Counted from the first letter of the stretch, positions 53,192 to 63,073 are shown. The stretch is DNA of 64,000 nucleotides from Paenibacillus sp. FSL R7-0204 (GCF_038002225.1 NZ_JBBOCA010000001.1:1116001-1180000); one strand, 5' to 3'. Translations and numbers: made by a program. The notes: a model not told the origin generated them from the letters alone.

Positions 53192-54193
53192 GTGATCAGA
53201 CCTAGATTATTCATTGGTTCTTCCAGAGAATCTATCCGCTATGCCAGGGCTATCCACGAACAGCTGAAGCGGACCGCAGAGGTCCATCCGTGGTATGCCG
53301 CTGCTTTCCGGCCGAATGAATACACCATGGAAGCGCTGGAGCGGAATCTGGATATCAGCGATTTTGCCGTCTTTGTGTTCTCACCGGATGATGTAGCCCG
53401 GATTAGGGGTAAATATTATTATGTGACCCGGGACAACACGCAGTTCGAAATGGGCCTGTTCTGGGCGCGGCTGCGTCGCGGCAGGGTCTTCTGCCTGCTG
53501 CCGGATCAGGTGCCTGCCCGCAGTGATCTTGTTCCGGGTGAGAATGTGGAAGAGTATCATCTGTTGTCGGATCTGTCGGGACTAACCCCGCTGGAATATG
53601 AGTGGCAGCATGAGAATGCTACAGCGGCGGTGGATGTGAGCTGCGGCAAGATCATCGACAGTATTCAGGCGCAGGGGATGTACCATGACCCGGCTATAGA
53701 GCTATTGCAGCTTCGGGCAGAGCTTAGGCGAAAAGAAAGTATCCTTCACTTCTTTTGGCAATATAATAATAATGTAACGCCACCGCAGGCAGGCGAGAAA
53801 TATCAGGCACTGAGCGAAGCCGTCCGCAATTCATTCCTGCCCCCGGAGGATTGCCGGGTCATCGGAGCCGCCATGTGGCGGGCCGAAGCGGAAGCGGGCC
53901 TGAAGCAGGTCGGCGGCAATGTGGGACGCGGGCAGATGTATACGTTCGCCGCCTATAAGGACGGGAGCGTGAAGCCGGGGGTGCTGGATGCCTTTCTGGC
54001 AAAAGAATGGACTTTTTTACAGCGTACGGAAGTTGCGGAGGTATATATCCTATGCTATCCTTTAGGGGAGAACCATGTGCTGTCCGTGCACTTCTCGGGA
54101 AGTCAGCGATTATCGGCAGAGGATATTACAGCAGTCGTGGCCTATAACCGGGATTTGTTCCGCACCGTCAATCATTTAGTGGGAGGGGACTAA
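53192..54193 (+). CDS. stand-alone TIR-like nucleotide-binding domain protein
   Basis: 333 residues from GTG 53192, placed 7 nt after AAAGGAG; a longer frame from ATG 53132 has no ribosome binding site. The N-terminal 120 residues match the TIR-like family found in CBASS-type effectors (PF10137): LFIGSSRES at the start, a predicted strand AVFVFSPDD, and RDNTQFEMGLF with Glu86 in the position of the NAD-cleaving Glu. The C-terminal 170 residues resemble a GAF-like sensor (VGRGQMYTFAAYK, HVLSVHFSG). No cyclase or nuclease is adjacent. A role in defence or NAD metabolism is possible; not demonstrated. Confidence 0.75.
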   Translation: MIRPRLFIGSSRESIRYARAIHEQLKRTAEVHPWYAAAFRPNEYTMEALERNLDISDFAVFVFSPDDVARIRGKYYYVTRDNTQFEMGLFWARLRRGRVFCLLPDQVPARSDLVPGENVEEYHLLSDLSGLTPLEYEWQHENATAAVDVSCGKIIDSIQAQGMYHDPAIELLQLRAELRRKESILHFFWQYNNNVTPPQAGEKYQALSEAVRNSFLPPEDCRVIGAAMWRAEAEAGLKQVGGNVGRGQMYTFAAYKDGSVKPGVLDAFLAKEWTFLQRTEVAEVYILCYPLGENHVLSVHFSGSQRLSAEDITAVVAYNRDLFRTVNHLVGGD

Positions 54194-54197
54194 CAGG

Positions 54198-54425
54198 ATG
54201 AAGAATATGAAGAATGCCGTTAGTGTATCCAGTACTGTCCGCCGGTCTGCAAGCGGTGACGGCAACAGCGCGGGAGGCAAAGGCCGCTCCAGACGCAAAT
54301 CCGGCCCCAAGCTTACGCCCTCAGCGTCAAGCGTGTATTTGGCACCATCCGTGGAGGGTGGCGACGACGAGTACAAGAAGCTGGTCAGCGGTAAAGTGGA
54401 TAATAACAAGCCATCATTTGCCTGA
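54198..54425 (+). CDS. small basic, low-complexity protein co-expressed with the TIR-like gene
   Basis: 75 residues, rich in Ser, Gly, Arg and Lys (for example GGKGRSRRKSGPK), apparently disordered. I recognise no family. It starts 4 nt after the TIR-like gene, with GGGAGGGG inside the end of that gene, and is followed by a strong terminator, so it is very likely translated in the same operon. It could be a nucleic-acid-binding partner or inhibitor. Confidence 0.65.
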   Translation: MKNMKNAVSVSSTVRRSASGDGNSAGGKGRSRRKSGPKLTPSASSVYLAPSVEGGDDEYKKLVSGKVDNNKPSFA

Positions 54426-54455
54426 ACATTGGCTATATCATACTATTGAACAGGT

Positions 54456-54482
54456 CCCCAGCTATTGCTGGGGGCTTTTTTT
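54456..54482 (+). terminator. Rho-independent terminator after the TIR-like operon
   Basis: CCCCAGC (54456-54462) pairs with GCTGGGG (54467-54473) around a TATT loop, followed by seven T. Confidence 0.92.
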
Positions 54483-54709
54483 GCTGTTTGGGGAACGGCG
54501 GCCTGCGACGGCGGCCTACGACTTAGGGAATGCGAAGTTATGCGCTCTCCTGATGCGCCTGCTTATCCTGGCATTCTCCGTCTGCCGGGTCTTGAATTTA
54601 AACTAATATAAGGAATTAGGGTGACTATGTGGACTCCGCCGGGCGTGGGGGAAATGAAAGGAATAAATCCCATTGGTGACGCTGAAAAGTGGGCTGGACA
54701 GAGGAGGGC

Positions 54710-54784
54710 AAGTTAGTTAAATGAGCAAATCAGGAGCACAAGTGCACCTGATTTGAGTAGAAGTTGGTTAAATGAGCAAATCAG
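54710..54784. repeat. second 51-bp-period hairpin repeat
   Basis: A 24-nt sequence at 54710-54733 recurs at 54761-54784 with one mismatch, exactly 51 nt later. Between them is a hairpin: CAAATCAGG/CCTGATTTG with an inner GCAC/GTGC stem and one A-A mismatch. The sequence is unrelated to the 31-35 kb array but has the same period and spacer-plus-palindrome plan. The rest of 54483-54815 shows no gene. Confidence 0.8.
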
Positions 54785-54815
54785 TTAGGCGGCACCCCAC
54801 CAGCGCAATAGCCCC

Positions 54816-55952
54816 CTATTGCGCGGAGGAGATCCCGCGCTGCTTCTTCGCAACCTCGCGGCGCACCACCGGGGCGACCTCGGTGGCGAGCAGCTCGATG
54901 GCGGCGGCTACTTTGGCGTAAGGCAGGCCGCCGATGTCTAGCTGGGTCATGAAGCGGTTATGGCCGAACAGCTCATGCTGATAGAGAATCTTCTCGATAA
55001 TCTGCTGCGGGCTGCCCACGGCCAGGGTGTTGTCCGGCGAGGTGAACCGGCCGAACTCGCTGCGGGAGATCCGGTACTCCTGACCGGGGCGCGGGCTGAT
55101 CGCATTACGGTAGCTGTAGTAATAAGGGTAATACTCATCCAGTGCCTGCTGAGAGGTCTTGGCGATGTAGCCATGGCTGGTAATGGCGATCTTCAGGTTC
55201 TCCGGCTGGTGGCCAGCGGCTGCCCCGGCGCGGCGGTAGGTGCCGGCCAGATTCTGGAAGGGCTCCGGGCTGCCGCTCAGAATCGCGATAGCCATGCCGA
55301 TGCCAAGGGTGCCGGCCTTCTCTGCACTTTCAGCCGACCCGCCGATGCCGACCGAGAGCGGCAGCTTCTGCTGGAGCGGACGCGGAGCGATCTCGGCGTT
55401 ATGCAGCGGGGAGCGGAATTTGCCTTCCCAGTTCATGACCTCATGCTTGTTCAGTGTGAGCAGCAGGTCGAGGTTCTCGCTGAACAACTGCTTGTAATCC
55501 TCCAGCTCGTAGCCGAACAGCGGGAAGGATTCCAGAAAAGCGCCGCGTCCGGCAATGATCTCGGCCCGTCCGCCCGACAGCAGGTCCAGGGTGGCGAAAT
55601 CCTCGAAGACACGCACGGGATCAATGGTGCTTAGCACGGTCGTGGCGCTGGTGAGCTTGATCCGCCGGGTCACCTGGGCAATAGCCGCCAGTACAACGGG
55701 CACTGATGAGATTACGAAATCCAGCCGGTGATGCTCGCCTACGCCGAATACATCCAGCCCGGCTTCATCGGCCAGCTTCGCGGCTGCAATGACTTCCTGC
55801 AGGCGCTGGGCGGGGCTGATCCGCTGCCCGGTATGGCAATCGGTAACGATATCGCCCAGTGTATAAATGCCGAATTCAAACTCCGGCAGGCTTGCTTCCT
55901 TTTCTTGCACATCCGTTTCTTTATTCCCTTGAGTATTCCCTTGGTTGTTCAT
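54816..55952 (-). CDS. LLM-class flavin-dependent oxidoreductase (second copy)
   Basis: 378 residues, same family as 30154-31230: [49 protein letters not shown]. It has an extra charged N-terminal stretch (about 1-20, Gln/Asn/Glu/Lys-rich) not seen in the other copy. The reaction is probably FMN-dependent oxidation of an unknown compound. It stands alone between the repeat at 54710 and a gene-free region. Confidence 0.9.
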   Translation of the reverse strand: MNNQGNTQGNKETDVQEKEASLPEFEFGIYTLGDIVTDCHTGQRISPAQRLQEVIAAAKLADEAGLDVFGVGEHHRLDFVISSVPVVLAAIAQVTRRIKLTSATTVLSTIDPVRVFEDFATLDLLSGGRAEIIAGRGAFLESFPLFGYELEDYKQLFSENLDLLLTLNKHEVMNWEGKFRSPLHNAEIAPRPLQQKLPLSVGIGGSAESAEKAGTLGIGMAIAILSGSPEPFQNLAGTYRRAGAAAGHQPENLKIAITSHGYIAKTSQQALDEYYPYYYSYRNAISPRPGQEYRISRSEFGRFTSPDNTLAVGSPQQIIEKILYQHELFGHNRFMTQLDIGGLPYAKVAAAIELLATEVAPVVRREVAKKQRGISSAQ

Positions 55953-56284
55953 GGTACAGACCCCTTATCATCCAAAATTAGTGAGCAGCAGTTATCTTGT
56001 AAGCTTGTCCGTTAGTGCAAGGATATAGCCCAGTATATCACAATTACTTACTAATTGTAAGTATATGAGTGGAAGTTTGTAATGCTTGTCCTGCGGTAAC
56101 GCTCTATGCATAGAAGCTTTTGTGTCTGCAATCGGAGTGTCCGGCAGAAATCCCATTAAGTTTTATATATACTAACTGGGCGGTTGAGATTATACTAAGT
56201 TGAACGAACCGTTTCTTCAGCAGGCGGAGCGTCTCCCCATATGTACACACACAGACACTAGAATATTATGCTGGAGGAAATTGA
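55953..56284. other. gene-free divergent intergenic region
   Basis: About 330 nt between the divergent LLM oxidoreductase and the DUF2294 gene. It should hold both promoters. A TATACT at about 56192 could be a -10 box for the DUF2294 gene, without a convincing -35. I see no gene or repeat. Confidence 0.4.
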
Positions 56285-56959
56285 ATGAGCATTACAGAAC
56301 TTACTAGCCAACTTTCCAGTTTCACAGGAAGGCTACTGCGGGAACGCTTCGGGAAGGGACCTGAATCGATACATGCCTCGATCGGGCAGCAGTGTATTGC
56401 ATTGCATATCCGTAATTTCATCGGACCTGTAGAGAGGTTTTTATTGAATAAGGAAGAAGAACAGGCGTTTCGTTATACACGGGAGCTTCTGATGAAGTCC
56501 CTGCTTCCCGAGCTTGCAGCGTACCTGAAGGAGAGCATGGCTATTGAGGTCGGCGAACTTTTTTATGATTGGGGCATTCATAACGCATCGGGTATGATCG
56601 TGGCACTAATCAAGAATGACGACGTACCGATTGATGATTATGCCGGGCGCGAGGAAGTCCACATCCAGATTAACGAAGTAAGCAGGAAGGTTCAGAAGGA
56701 ACCGGTCTATACGGACTCCTGGTGGCTGGGACCCCGCATTCTGATTATTAAGCGCGAAGGCATCATGATTCCTTTGGAGAAGGAATTGATTGGCCTCGGC
56801 TACGAGAATACACTGAAGACCACCAAGCGCAAGATGGAAAAACGATATTTGGAGGATACCACCACGATCGCCCAGATGCTCGGCAAAGAGCTGGCGGATA
56901 TTTATGTGGATTGGGATTTCGACAAAGATACCAGCGTGATAGCCTATACTTTTCACTGA
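56285..56959 (+). CDS. tandem DUF2294 protein
   Basis: 224 residues with two related halves. The first has the DUF2294 pattern (FGKGPESIHASIG, then LLPELAAYLKESMAIEVGE). The second repeats the plan, ending in IAQMLGKELADIYVDWDF against LAAYL...GELFYDWGIH in the first. Function unknown; DUF2294 proteins occur with stress or signalling genes. GGAGG precedes the ATG and a terminator follows. Confidence 0.75.
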   Translation: MSITELTSQLSSFTGRLLRERFGKGPESIHASIGQQCIALHIRNFIGPVERFLLNKEEEQAFRYTRELLMKSLLPELAAYLKESMAIEVGELFYDWGIHNASGMIVALIKNDDVPIDDYAGREEVHIQINEVSRKVQKEPVYTDSWWLGPRILIIKREGIMIPLEKELIGLGYENTLKTTKRKMEKRYLEDTTTIAQMLGKELADIYVDWDFDKDTSVIAYTFH

Positions 56960-57016
56960 AGTCTAACCATATATGAGGCGGAAATGAGTCGGACATGCGA
57001 ATGAGCCGAACATGAG

Positions 57017-57054
57017 CCGAAGAAGGGGGAATGGTCCCTTTCTTCGGTTTTTTT
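57017..57054 (+). terminator. Rho-independent terminator after the DUF2294 gene
   Basis: CCGAAGAAGGGG (57017-57028) pairs with CCCTTTCTTCGG (57036-57047), one G-U, followed by seven T. Confidence 0.9.
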
Positions 57055-57109
57055 ATTTTCTGCCCATCTGCAGTTAGGGGTGCTGAGACTTTTTAGGAGG
57101 ATAAGCTGG

Positions 57110-57511
57110 ATGGAGGAGTGCAAGTGGACGGTATTATATGTAGAAGATAATCAGCTCAATATGGCCTTAGTACACCACATCTTCAAAAGAAATCTGCCCT
57201 CCGTATTGCTGCTGAAAGCTGAAACGGCAGAGCTCGGATTACACATGGCACGGGAATCTCTGCCGGATCTGATCATCCTGGATATCGGGCTTCCCGGACT
57301 TAACGGATATGAAGCACTGGAAATACTGCAGCAGGATCAGGCGACTTGTCATATTCCGGTGCTGGCGACCAGTGCGTTTGCGCAAAGCTCGGATATTGAA
57401 AAGGCCCGGAAGAAGGGCTTTGCCGAATATATCACCAAGCCCTTTCAGGTTAAAGCGTTCACCGAAACCGTGAAAAGGCTGCTCTACGGAGAAGACCTAC
57501 AGAAGATTTAG
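57110..57511 (+). CDS. single-domain response regulator (CheY/DivK-like)
   Basis: 133 residues, receiver domain only: acidic pair in YVEDNQLN, phospho-Asp58 in ILDIGLPG, Thr/Ser in ATSAF, Lys in ITKPFQ. No output domain, so it acts by protein contact. TTAGGAGG precedes ATG 57110. It probably works with the hybrid kinase at 57713, 202 nt downstream, as a phospho-acceptor; that partnership is inferred from position. Confidence 0.9.
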   Translation: MEECKWTVLYVEDNQLNMALVHHIFKRNLPSVLLLKAETAELGLHMARESLPDLIILDIGLPGLNGYEALEILQQDQATCHIPVLATSAFAQSSDIEKARKKGFAEYITKPFQVKAFTETVKRLLYGEDLQKI

Positions 57512-57631
57512 CTCGAAAAAGCAACAAGGGATTGATTAAGGTGGGGAACTGGGGAGATCTCTGTCTGGCGGCGGGTTCACGGGCTGCTGTAATCCGCTGA
57601 ATAAGGAATTATTTGTATTCGACATAATGAT

Positions 57632-57660
57632 TTGACTTTCGCCCGAATATGCAAGATATT
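57632..57660 (+). promoter_or_regulatory. candidate promoter of the PAS hybrid kinase
   Basis: TTGACT at 57632-57637, a 17-nt spacer and GATATT at 57655-57660. Good -35, weak -10. Confidence 0.4.
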
Positions 57661-57712
57661 TATATTGCAGATTTAATATAACAGAATTGCATCTAATACT
57701 TCATAACGGGCG

Positions 57713-59998
57713 GTGGATCTTATGCTAGGGCAGCATACGGAGTCGTCTTCTCCATTTGAACAGGCATTTAAGACAGGAACTGCCGGAGTAGCCTTTCTTT
57801 CCATGGCTGAAGAATGGATGAAAGTAAATCCGGCGGTAACCCTCTTGCTCGGATATTCCGAAGAACAGCTGCTGGGACGCAGCTTCTCAGCGTTCTGGGA
57901 TGAAGATAGCTTGCACATACATAGTTACAGGATGGGGAGCCTCAGGACAGGAGCAGCCCCTTTTTTTGAAGCCGAAATCAAGCTGCACCATGTGGACGGC
58001 TCTGCCGTTCCGGTGCTGCTGCATGTGGCGAGGGTGAGCGAGCCTGCGACGGGAGAAGGGCTGTATTATATGGTTCACTTGGCTGGGAGGCCGCTTGCGG
58101 CACCGGCGGAGGCACTCCCCGCGACACCTGAGCGCCTGTACCAGCTGATTGCCGGCAACATCAGGGACATTGTCTACTATGCAGCGGCGGGCTCAGTCTG
58201 CCGCTATTGCTCCCCCTCAGTGGAAGAGGTGCTCGGGTATAGACCGGAGGAGCTGATCGGCCGGGACAACAGCAGATTGGTTCACCCTGAGGATCTGGCC
58301 TTAATCAGCGCGCAGCAGATGGCTGACTCGCCTGATGTCCAGCTGCGGATATTACATGCGAATGGGCGATATATCTGGATTGAATTCTCCCTGAGAACAG
58401 TGGAAGACAGCGGGGAGCGCGGGGTGCTGGCTGTCGGCCGCGATGTGACCCGGCGCAAGATTGTGGAGCAGAAGCTTCAGGAGTCGGTCGAGCGGTATAC
58501 CTCGCTGAAGAAATATAATCATGACGCGATCATATCGCTGGACCTGGAAGGCCATATTATTAACGGGAATGAACAGGCGGTACGGCTGACAGGGTATACG
58601 ATCGCCGAGATGGTGGGCATGAGTGTCAGCCGGATCATCGGCGAGCGGCAGCTGCAGAATGTAATTGGTCCCCGCCGGCAGAGCGGCTCTGCGGGACAGG
58701 ATATCAACCTGATCTGGCATAAGGACGGGCATTCTGTGGAGGTTCTGACCACCCTTGCGCCGATTATTATCAACGAGTCTAACGTAGGCTTTTATATTAT
58801 CGTCAAGGATATTACCGAGCAGAAGCAGCTGCTGATTGCTAAGGAGACCGCGGAGAATACGAACCGCGCCAAAAGTGAGTTCCTGGCCATGATGAGCCAC
58901 GAAATCCGTACCCCGATGAACGGGGTGATCGGGATGACCGACCTGCTGCTGGAGAGCAGTGAGCCGGGGTCCCAGCAGCGGGAGTTCCTGGAGATTATCC
59001 GCCAGAGCGGCGAATCCCTGCTCAATATCATCAACGACATTCTCGATCTTTCCAAGATTGAGGCAGGCAAAATCTCACTCCAGGACGAGCCGTTCATTCT
59101 CCAGCACTGCATGGATTCCGCGCTGGAGCTGCTTCAGCTCAAGGCGGAGCGCAAGGGGCTGATCCTTAGCGTGGAGACCGGGCCGGATGTGCCGCAGCGG
59201 CTGATCGGGGACGGAGAGCGGCTGAAGCAGATTCTGCTCAATCTGGCTGGCAATGCTGTGAAGTTCACCTGTACCGGCGGGGTAAAGGTAAGCGTAAAGC
59301 GCATTGCTGATGGCCCGGCAGGAGTAACGCTCCAGTTCACCGTGGCGGATACGGGTAGCGGCATTCCCGAGGAGGCCCGCAGCCGCTTGTTCGAGCCGTT
59401 CTATCAGCTGGAGCATTTCAGGGGCCGCCAGGGGGAAGGCACAGGTCTGGGGCTGGCGATCAGCAAGCAATTGGTCGAGCGGATGGGCGGAGAGATCTAT
59501 CTGGATACAGCTGCAGAGCAAGGGGCGACCTTTGTGTTCACCGTGGTTATCCAGCCTGAAGCACAGGCGTTTCCGGCTGAAGGGCCGGAGGGGAACCTGC
59601 CGGAGCAGCATTCAGCAGGCCAGTCCCTGCATATTCTGGTAGCCGAGGACAATGTGATCAACCAGATCGTCCTGCGCAAAATCCTGGAGAAGCGCGGCTT
59701 TGCCGTCGATGTGGCCGAGGACGGGCGGCAGGCGGTCGATATGACGGCCCGTCACGGCTATGATCTCATCTTCATGGATGTGCAGATGCCCGGGATGAAC
59801 GGCCTGGAGGCCACGGCTGCCATCAGGGCAGAACACCCGGCAGATCAGCAGCCGGTCATTATTGCAGTGACGGCCAACGCGCTCAAGGGCGACCGGGAGT
59901 TATGCCTTGAAGCAGGGATGGACGAGTATATCAGCAAACCGCTGAGAAGCGACAGCATTGCCAAGGTCATCGGGAAATTTTTTGCGGACCAGGATTAA
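57713..59998 (+). CDS. hybrid sensor histidine kinase, PAS-PAS-PAS-HisKA-HATPase-REC
   Basis: 761 residues from GTG 57713; ATG 57722 is an equally possible start. No membrane helices. Three PAS domains (about 20-125, 135-255 and 260-385), HisKA with His396 in MMSHEIRTPMNG, HATPase (ADTGSGIPEEAR, GTGLGLAISKQLV) and a C-terminal receiver with phospho-Asp689 in FMDVQMPG. A cytoplasmic redox, light or ligand sensor is likely; the cofactor cannot be read. Confidence 0.93.
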   Translation: MDLMLGQHTESSSPFEQAFKTGTAGVAFLSMAEEWMKVNPAVTLLLGYSEEQLLGRSFSAFWDEDSLHIHSYRMGSLRTGAAPFFEAEIKLHHVDGSAVPVLLHVARVSEPATGEGLYYMVHLAGRPLAAPAEALPATPERLYQLIAGNIRDIVYYAAAGSVCRYCSPSVEEVLGYRPEELIGRDNSRLVHPEDLALISAQQMADSPDVQLRILHANGRYIWIEFSLRTVEDSGERGVLAVGRDVTRRKIVEQKLQESVERYTSLKKYNHDAIISLDLEGHIINGNEQAVRLTGYTIAEMVGMSVSRIIGERQLQNVIGPRRQSGSAGQDINLIWHKDGHSVEVLTTLAPIIINESNVGFYIIVKDITEQKQLLIAKETAENTNRAKSEFLAMMSHEIRTPMNGVIGMTDLLLESSEPGSQQREFLEIIRQSGESLLNIINDILDLSKIEAGKISLQDEPFILQHCMDSALELLQLKAERKGLILSVETGPDVPQRLIGDGERLKQILLNLAGNAVKFTCTGGVKVSVKRIADGPAGVTLQFTVADTGSGIPEEARSRLFEPFYQLEHFRGRQGEGTGLGLAISKQLVERMGGEIYLDTAAEQGATFVFTVVIQPEAQAFPAEGPEGNLPEQHSAGQSLHILVAEDNVINQIVLRKILEKRGFAVDVAEDGRQAVDMTARHGYDLIFMDVQMPGMNGLEATAAIRAEHPADQQPVIIAVTANALKGDRELCLEAGMDEYISKPLRSDSIAKVIGKFFADQD

Positions 59999-60138
59999 GC
60001 AGTTCTCTCTTCACAGAATAATCACAATACTAAGTTAAAGCTGCAATGCAGTGCTGTGCTATCTTGCATATGGAAGTCTTTTTGATTAAGATAGCAGAAA
60101 CTGGTGCATAAGCAGCACCGATATACCTTGTAATGACA

Positions 60139-60440
60139 ATGACGAAGAGAGTAAGTACTTCATAGCGGATTATAACAGGGAAGGCGTGCCGGAGACTGAG
60201 AGCACCCCCATTAGACGCTTAGTGCCGAAGTTCACTTCCGAGTCGGTCCCTGAAGTACACTGCTGCAGCAGTTATGGGTAGGGTGGCCCGCTTCCTGCGT
60301 TAACGGATGTAAGACAGAATGAATCGACTGGCCGGTATCCTTCGGGTATGCCGTCAGGTGCTGATGCGTCAGCAGGATTCAGCTCTAAATAAGGGTGGTA
60401 CCACGGCTCCTCGTCCCTTGCGGCGGGGGGTCTTTTTGCG
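60139..60440 (+). promoter_or_regulatory. T-box leader of the chorismate mutase/DAHP synthase gene
   Basis: The T-box core AAGGGTGGTACCACGG lies at 60391-60406, followed by a GC-rich stem and a TCTTTTT run. Stem I begins near 60149 (GAAGAGAGTAAG). The likely specifier is TTC at 60231-60233 in CCGAAGTTCACTTCCGAG, a Phe codon. Uncharged tRNA-Phe would raise synthesis of the first shikimate-pathway enzyme. The T-box call is firm, the Phe reading tentative. Confidence 0.85.
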
Positions 60441-60486
60441 TTCGTTCATAGCCTTAACTATTAACTACACAAAGGAGTGTCTTGGA

Positions 60487-61563
60487 ATGAGTAATGTGGA
60501 ATTGGATGAGCTGAGAGCAAGATTGGATGAGATTAACGGTCAGCTGCTGGAGCTGATCTCGGAGCGTGCCAGTATCGTTCAGGAGATTGGAGTGCTCAAA
60601 GAGAAGCAGGGCGTGCCGAAGTTCGATCCTGAACGGGAGAAGGCGATGCTGGAGAAAATGGTCGCAGGCAATAAGGGGCCGTTCACGGATGGAACGATCC
60701 GCACGCTGTTCAAGCAGATTTTCTCTGCTTCGCTTGATCTGCAAAGTACGGAGCATAAGAAGACCCTGCTGGTAGCGCGCAAAGACCATGCGGAGGATAC
60801 AGTTATTGAGCTGCCGGGCGGCGTTACAGTAGGCGGATTATCCTCGCTGATGGTGGCTGGTCCATGCTCGGTCGAGAGCGAGCTGCAGACACGTACGGTC
60901 GCTGCGGCCCTGCAGAAGGCAGGCGTCAAGGTTATGCGCGGCGGCGCCTTCAAACCCCGGACCTCACCGTATGATTTCCAGGGACTGGGCATGGATGGCC
61001 TGCGGATTCTGCGTGAAGCGGCGAATGAATACGGGCTGCTCACGATCAGTGAGATTGTCGATCCCCGGCATATTGAAGAAGCACTGGATTATGTGGATGT
61101 CATTCAGGTGGGTGCACGGAACATGCACAACTTCGAGCTGCTGAAGGCGGTAGGGGAAGTGAACAAGCCGGTGCTGCTGAAGCGCGGACTATCCGCCACG
61201 CTGGATGAATTCGTTCATGCGGCAGAATATATTATGTCCCGCGGTAATATGGAGATTATGCTGATTGAACGCGGTATCCGCACTTATGAGCGGTCGACGC
61301 GCAATACGCTGGATATCTCGGCGGTGCCGATTCTCAAGCAGGAATGCCATCTGCCGGTGCTGGTCGATGTCACCCATTCCACCGGACGCAAGGATATCCT
61401 GATTCCATGTGCCAAGGCCGCGCTCGCTGCCGGAGCCGACGGGATTATGGTCGAGGTGCATCCTGATCCGGCTACCGCCTTGTCCGATGCGGCGCAGCAG
61501 CTTAATATTGAGGAGTTCAACACCTTCTTCAATGAAGTGAAGGCTTCGGGATTATACCGTTAA
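60487..61563 (+). CDS. aroF: bifunctional chorismate mutase / DAHP synthase
   Basis: 358 residues. The N-terminal 90 are an AroQ-type chorismate mutase ([31 protein letters not shown]). The rest is a type I-beta DAHP synthase ([56 protein letters not shown]). It joins PEP and erythrose-4-phosphate; the mutase domain gives feedback control by chorismate or prephenate, as in Bacillus. AAAGGAG precedes ATG 60487; a longer frame from 60319 lies inside the T-box and is not a real start. Confidence 0.94.
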   Translation: MSNVELDELRARLDEINGQLLELISERASIVQEIGVLKEKQGVPKFDPEREKAMLEKMVAGNKGPFTDGTIRTLFKQIFSASLDLQSTEHKKTLLVARKDHAEDTVIELPGGVTVGGLSSLMVAGPCSVESELQTRTVAAALQKAGVKVMRGGAFKPRTSPYDFQGLGMDGLRILREAANEYGLLTISEIVDPRHIEEALDYVDVIQVGARNMHNFELLKAVGEVNKPVLLKRGLSATLDEFVHAAEYIMSRGNMEIMLIERGIRTYERSTRNTLDISAVPILKQECHLPVLVDVTHSTGRKDILIPCAKAALAAGADGIMVEVHPDPATALSDAAQQLNIEEFNTFFNEVKASGLYR

Positions 61564-61604
61564 ATTGAATAGGGTGAATTCAGGTACTAGGAGGAACTGA
61601 AATT

Positions 61605-63059
61605 TTGAAGCAATTCGTCTCATACAACAACGGTTGGTTCTCCAACACACGGAGTGATATTTTATCGGGCATGACCGTGGCTATTGCCTTAATTCCTGAA
61701 GCGATTGCTTTCTCCATCCTTGCTGGCGTAAGCCCTATGGTTGGTTTGTACGCCTCCTTCTGTATTGCTATTGTAACGGCCTTCGCCGGCGGGCGGCCGG
61801 GGATGATCTCGGCGGCGACAGGAGCGATGGCGCTCCTGGTCGGCAGCCTGGTGCTGTCGCACGGCATTGAGTATCTGTTCGCGGCTACGGTGCTGGCAGG
61901 CATCCTGCAGATTGTGATGGGACTGCTGAAGCTGGGCCGGTTCATCACCTTCCTGCCGCAGCCGGTCATGACGGGCTTTGTCAACGCGCTGGCGATTCTG
62001 ATCTTTATGGCTCAGCTGGTGCATTTTGAGGGACAGGGCTGGATCATGTACGCACTCGTAGCTCTTACGCTGGTCATCATCTATACGGTTCCCCGGATCA
62101 CCAAGGCGGTGCCGTCGGCGCTGGTCGCCATTGTCGTAGTCTCGGTACTCAGCATTGTGCTGGGTCTGGAGGTAAGAACCGTGGGCGATATGGGGACTAT
62201 TACCTCAGCTCTGCCGGTATTCCATCTGCCGAGCCTTCCCTTGACGCTGGATACGCTGCTGATTATACTGCCGTATTCGCTCTCACTCGCGGTCGTCGGA
62301 TTACTGGAATCGCTGATGACAGCCACGCTGATTGATGATATCACGGGCACCGGCAGCGATAAGAACCGGGAAGCGAAGGGGCAGGGGCTGGCCAACATCG
62401 TGACCGGCTTCTTCGGAGGCATGGCGGGCTGCGCGATGATCGGCCAGTCGATGGTCAATATGAAGTCGGGCGGACGGACACGCTTGTCCACTTTTGTCTC
62501 CGGGATCTTCCTATTGTTCCTGATTCTTGTGCTGGGTGATGTTGTCAAAAAGATTCCTATGGGCGCACTGGTCGGTGTAATGATTATGGTCTGCATCAGC
62601 ACCTTCGAATGGAAGTCTCTGACCTCCTTGCGGAGAGTTCCGCTAAGCGATGCCCTGGTCATGGTGGTCACTGTGATTACAGTAGTAGCTACCGATAACC
62701 TGTCGATCGGCGTGCTGTTCGGCGTGCTGCTGAGTGCTTTGTCTTTTGCCTGGAAAATTGCGTCCCTCCAGCTGAGTGTTCATACTACGGCATCTGTAAC
62801 GACTTATCGGGTATCGGGTCAGCTGTTCTTCGGAACCACGAGCCATTTCGTGAATGAATTCATGTATGATAGTGATCCGGCGCAGGTCATTATCGATTTC
62901 AGCCGTTCCCATGTGTGGGATCAGTCGGCGGTAGGGGCCATTGCCAAGACGATGGACAAATACGCGGCTTTGGGCACTAAGGTCACTCTCACGGGTCTAA
63001 ATGAAGAAAGTGCCCGGCTGGTACAGCGGGTTGGATTGTCGTCTTCGGGCGGCCATTGA
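61605..63059 (+). CDS. SulP-family anion transporter with STAS domain
   Basis: 484 residues starting at TTG, 7 nt after AGGAGGAACTG. About ten to twelve membrane helices ([36 protein letters not shown]) and a C-terminal STAS domain (about 385-480, [19 protein letters not shown]). It may move sulfate, bicarbonate or another anion. A terminator follows. Confidence 0.9.
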   Translation: MKQFVSYNNGWFSNTRSDILSGMTVAIALIPEAIAFSILAGVSPMVGLYASFCIAIVTAFAGGRPGMISAATGAMALLVGSLVLSHGIEYLFAATVLAGILQIVMGLLKLGRFITFLPQPVMTGFVNALAILIFMAQLVHFEGQGWIMYALVALTLVIIYTVPRITKAVPSALVAIVVVSVLSIVLGLEVRTVGDMGTITSALPVFHLPSLPLTLDTLLIILPYSLSLAVVGLLESLMTATLIDDITGTGSDKNREAKGQGLANIVTGFFGGMAGCAMIGQSMVNMKSGGRTRLSTFVSGIFLLFLILVLGDVVKKIPMGALVGVMIMVCISTFEWKSLTSLRRVPLSDALVMVVTVITVVATDNLSIGVLFGVLLSALSFAWKIASLQLSVHTTASVTTYRVSGQLFFGTTSHFVNEFMYDSDPAQVIIDFSRSHVWDQSAVGAIAKTMDKYAALGTKVTLTGLNEESARLVQRVGLSSSGGH

Positions 63060-63073
63060 CGGATCAAGGACAG

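Noticed and set aside
60319..60486. N-terminal extension of the DAHP synthase
   Set aside because: It lies inside the T-box leader, including the terminator stem, and ATG 60487 has its own AAAGGAG.
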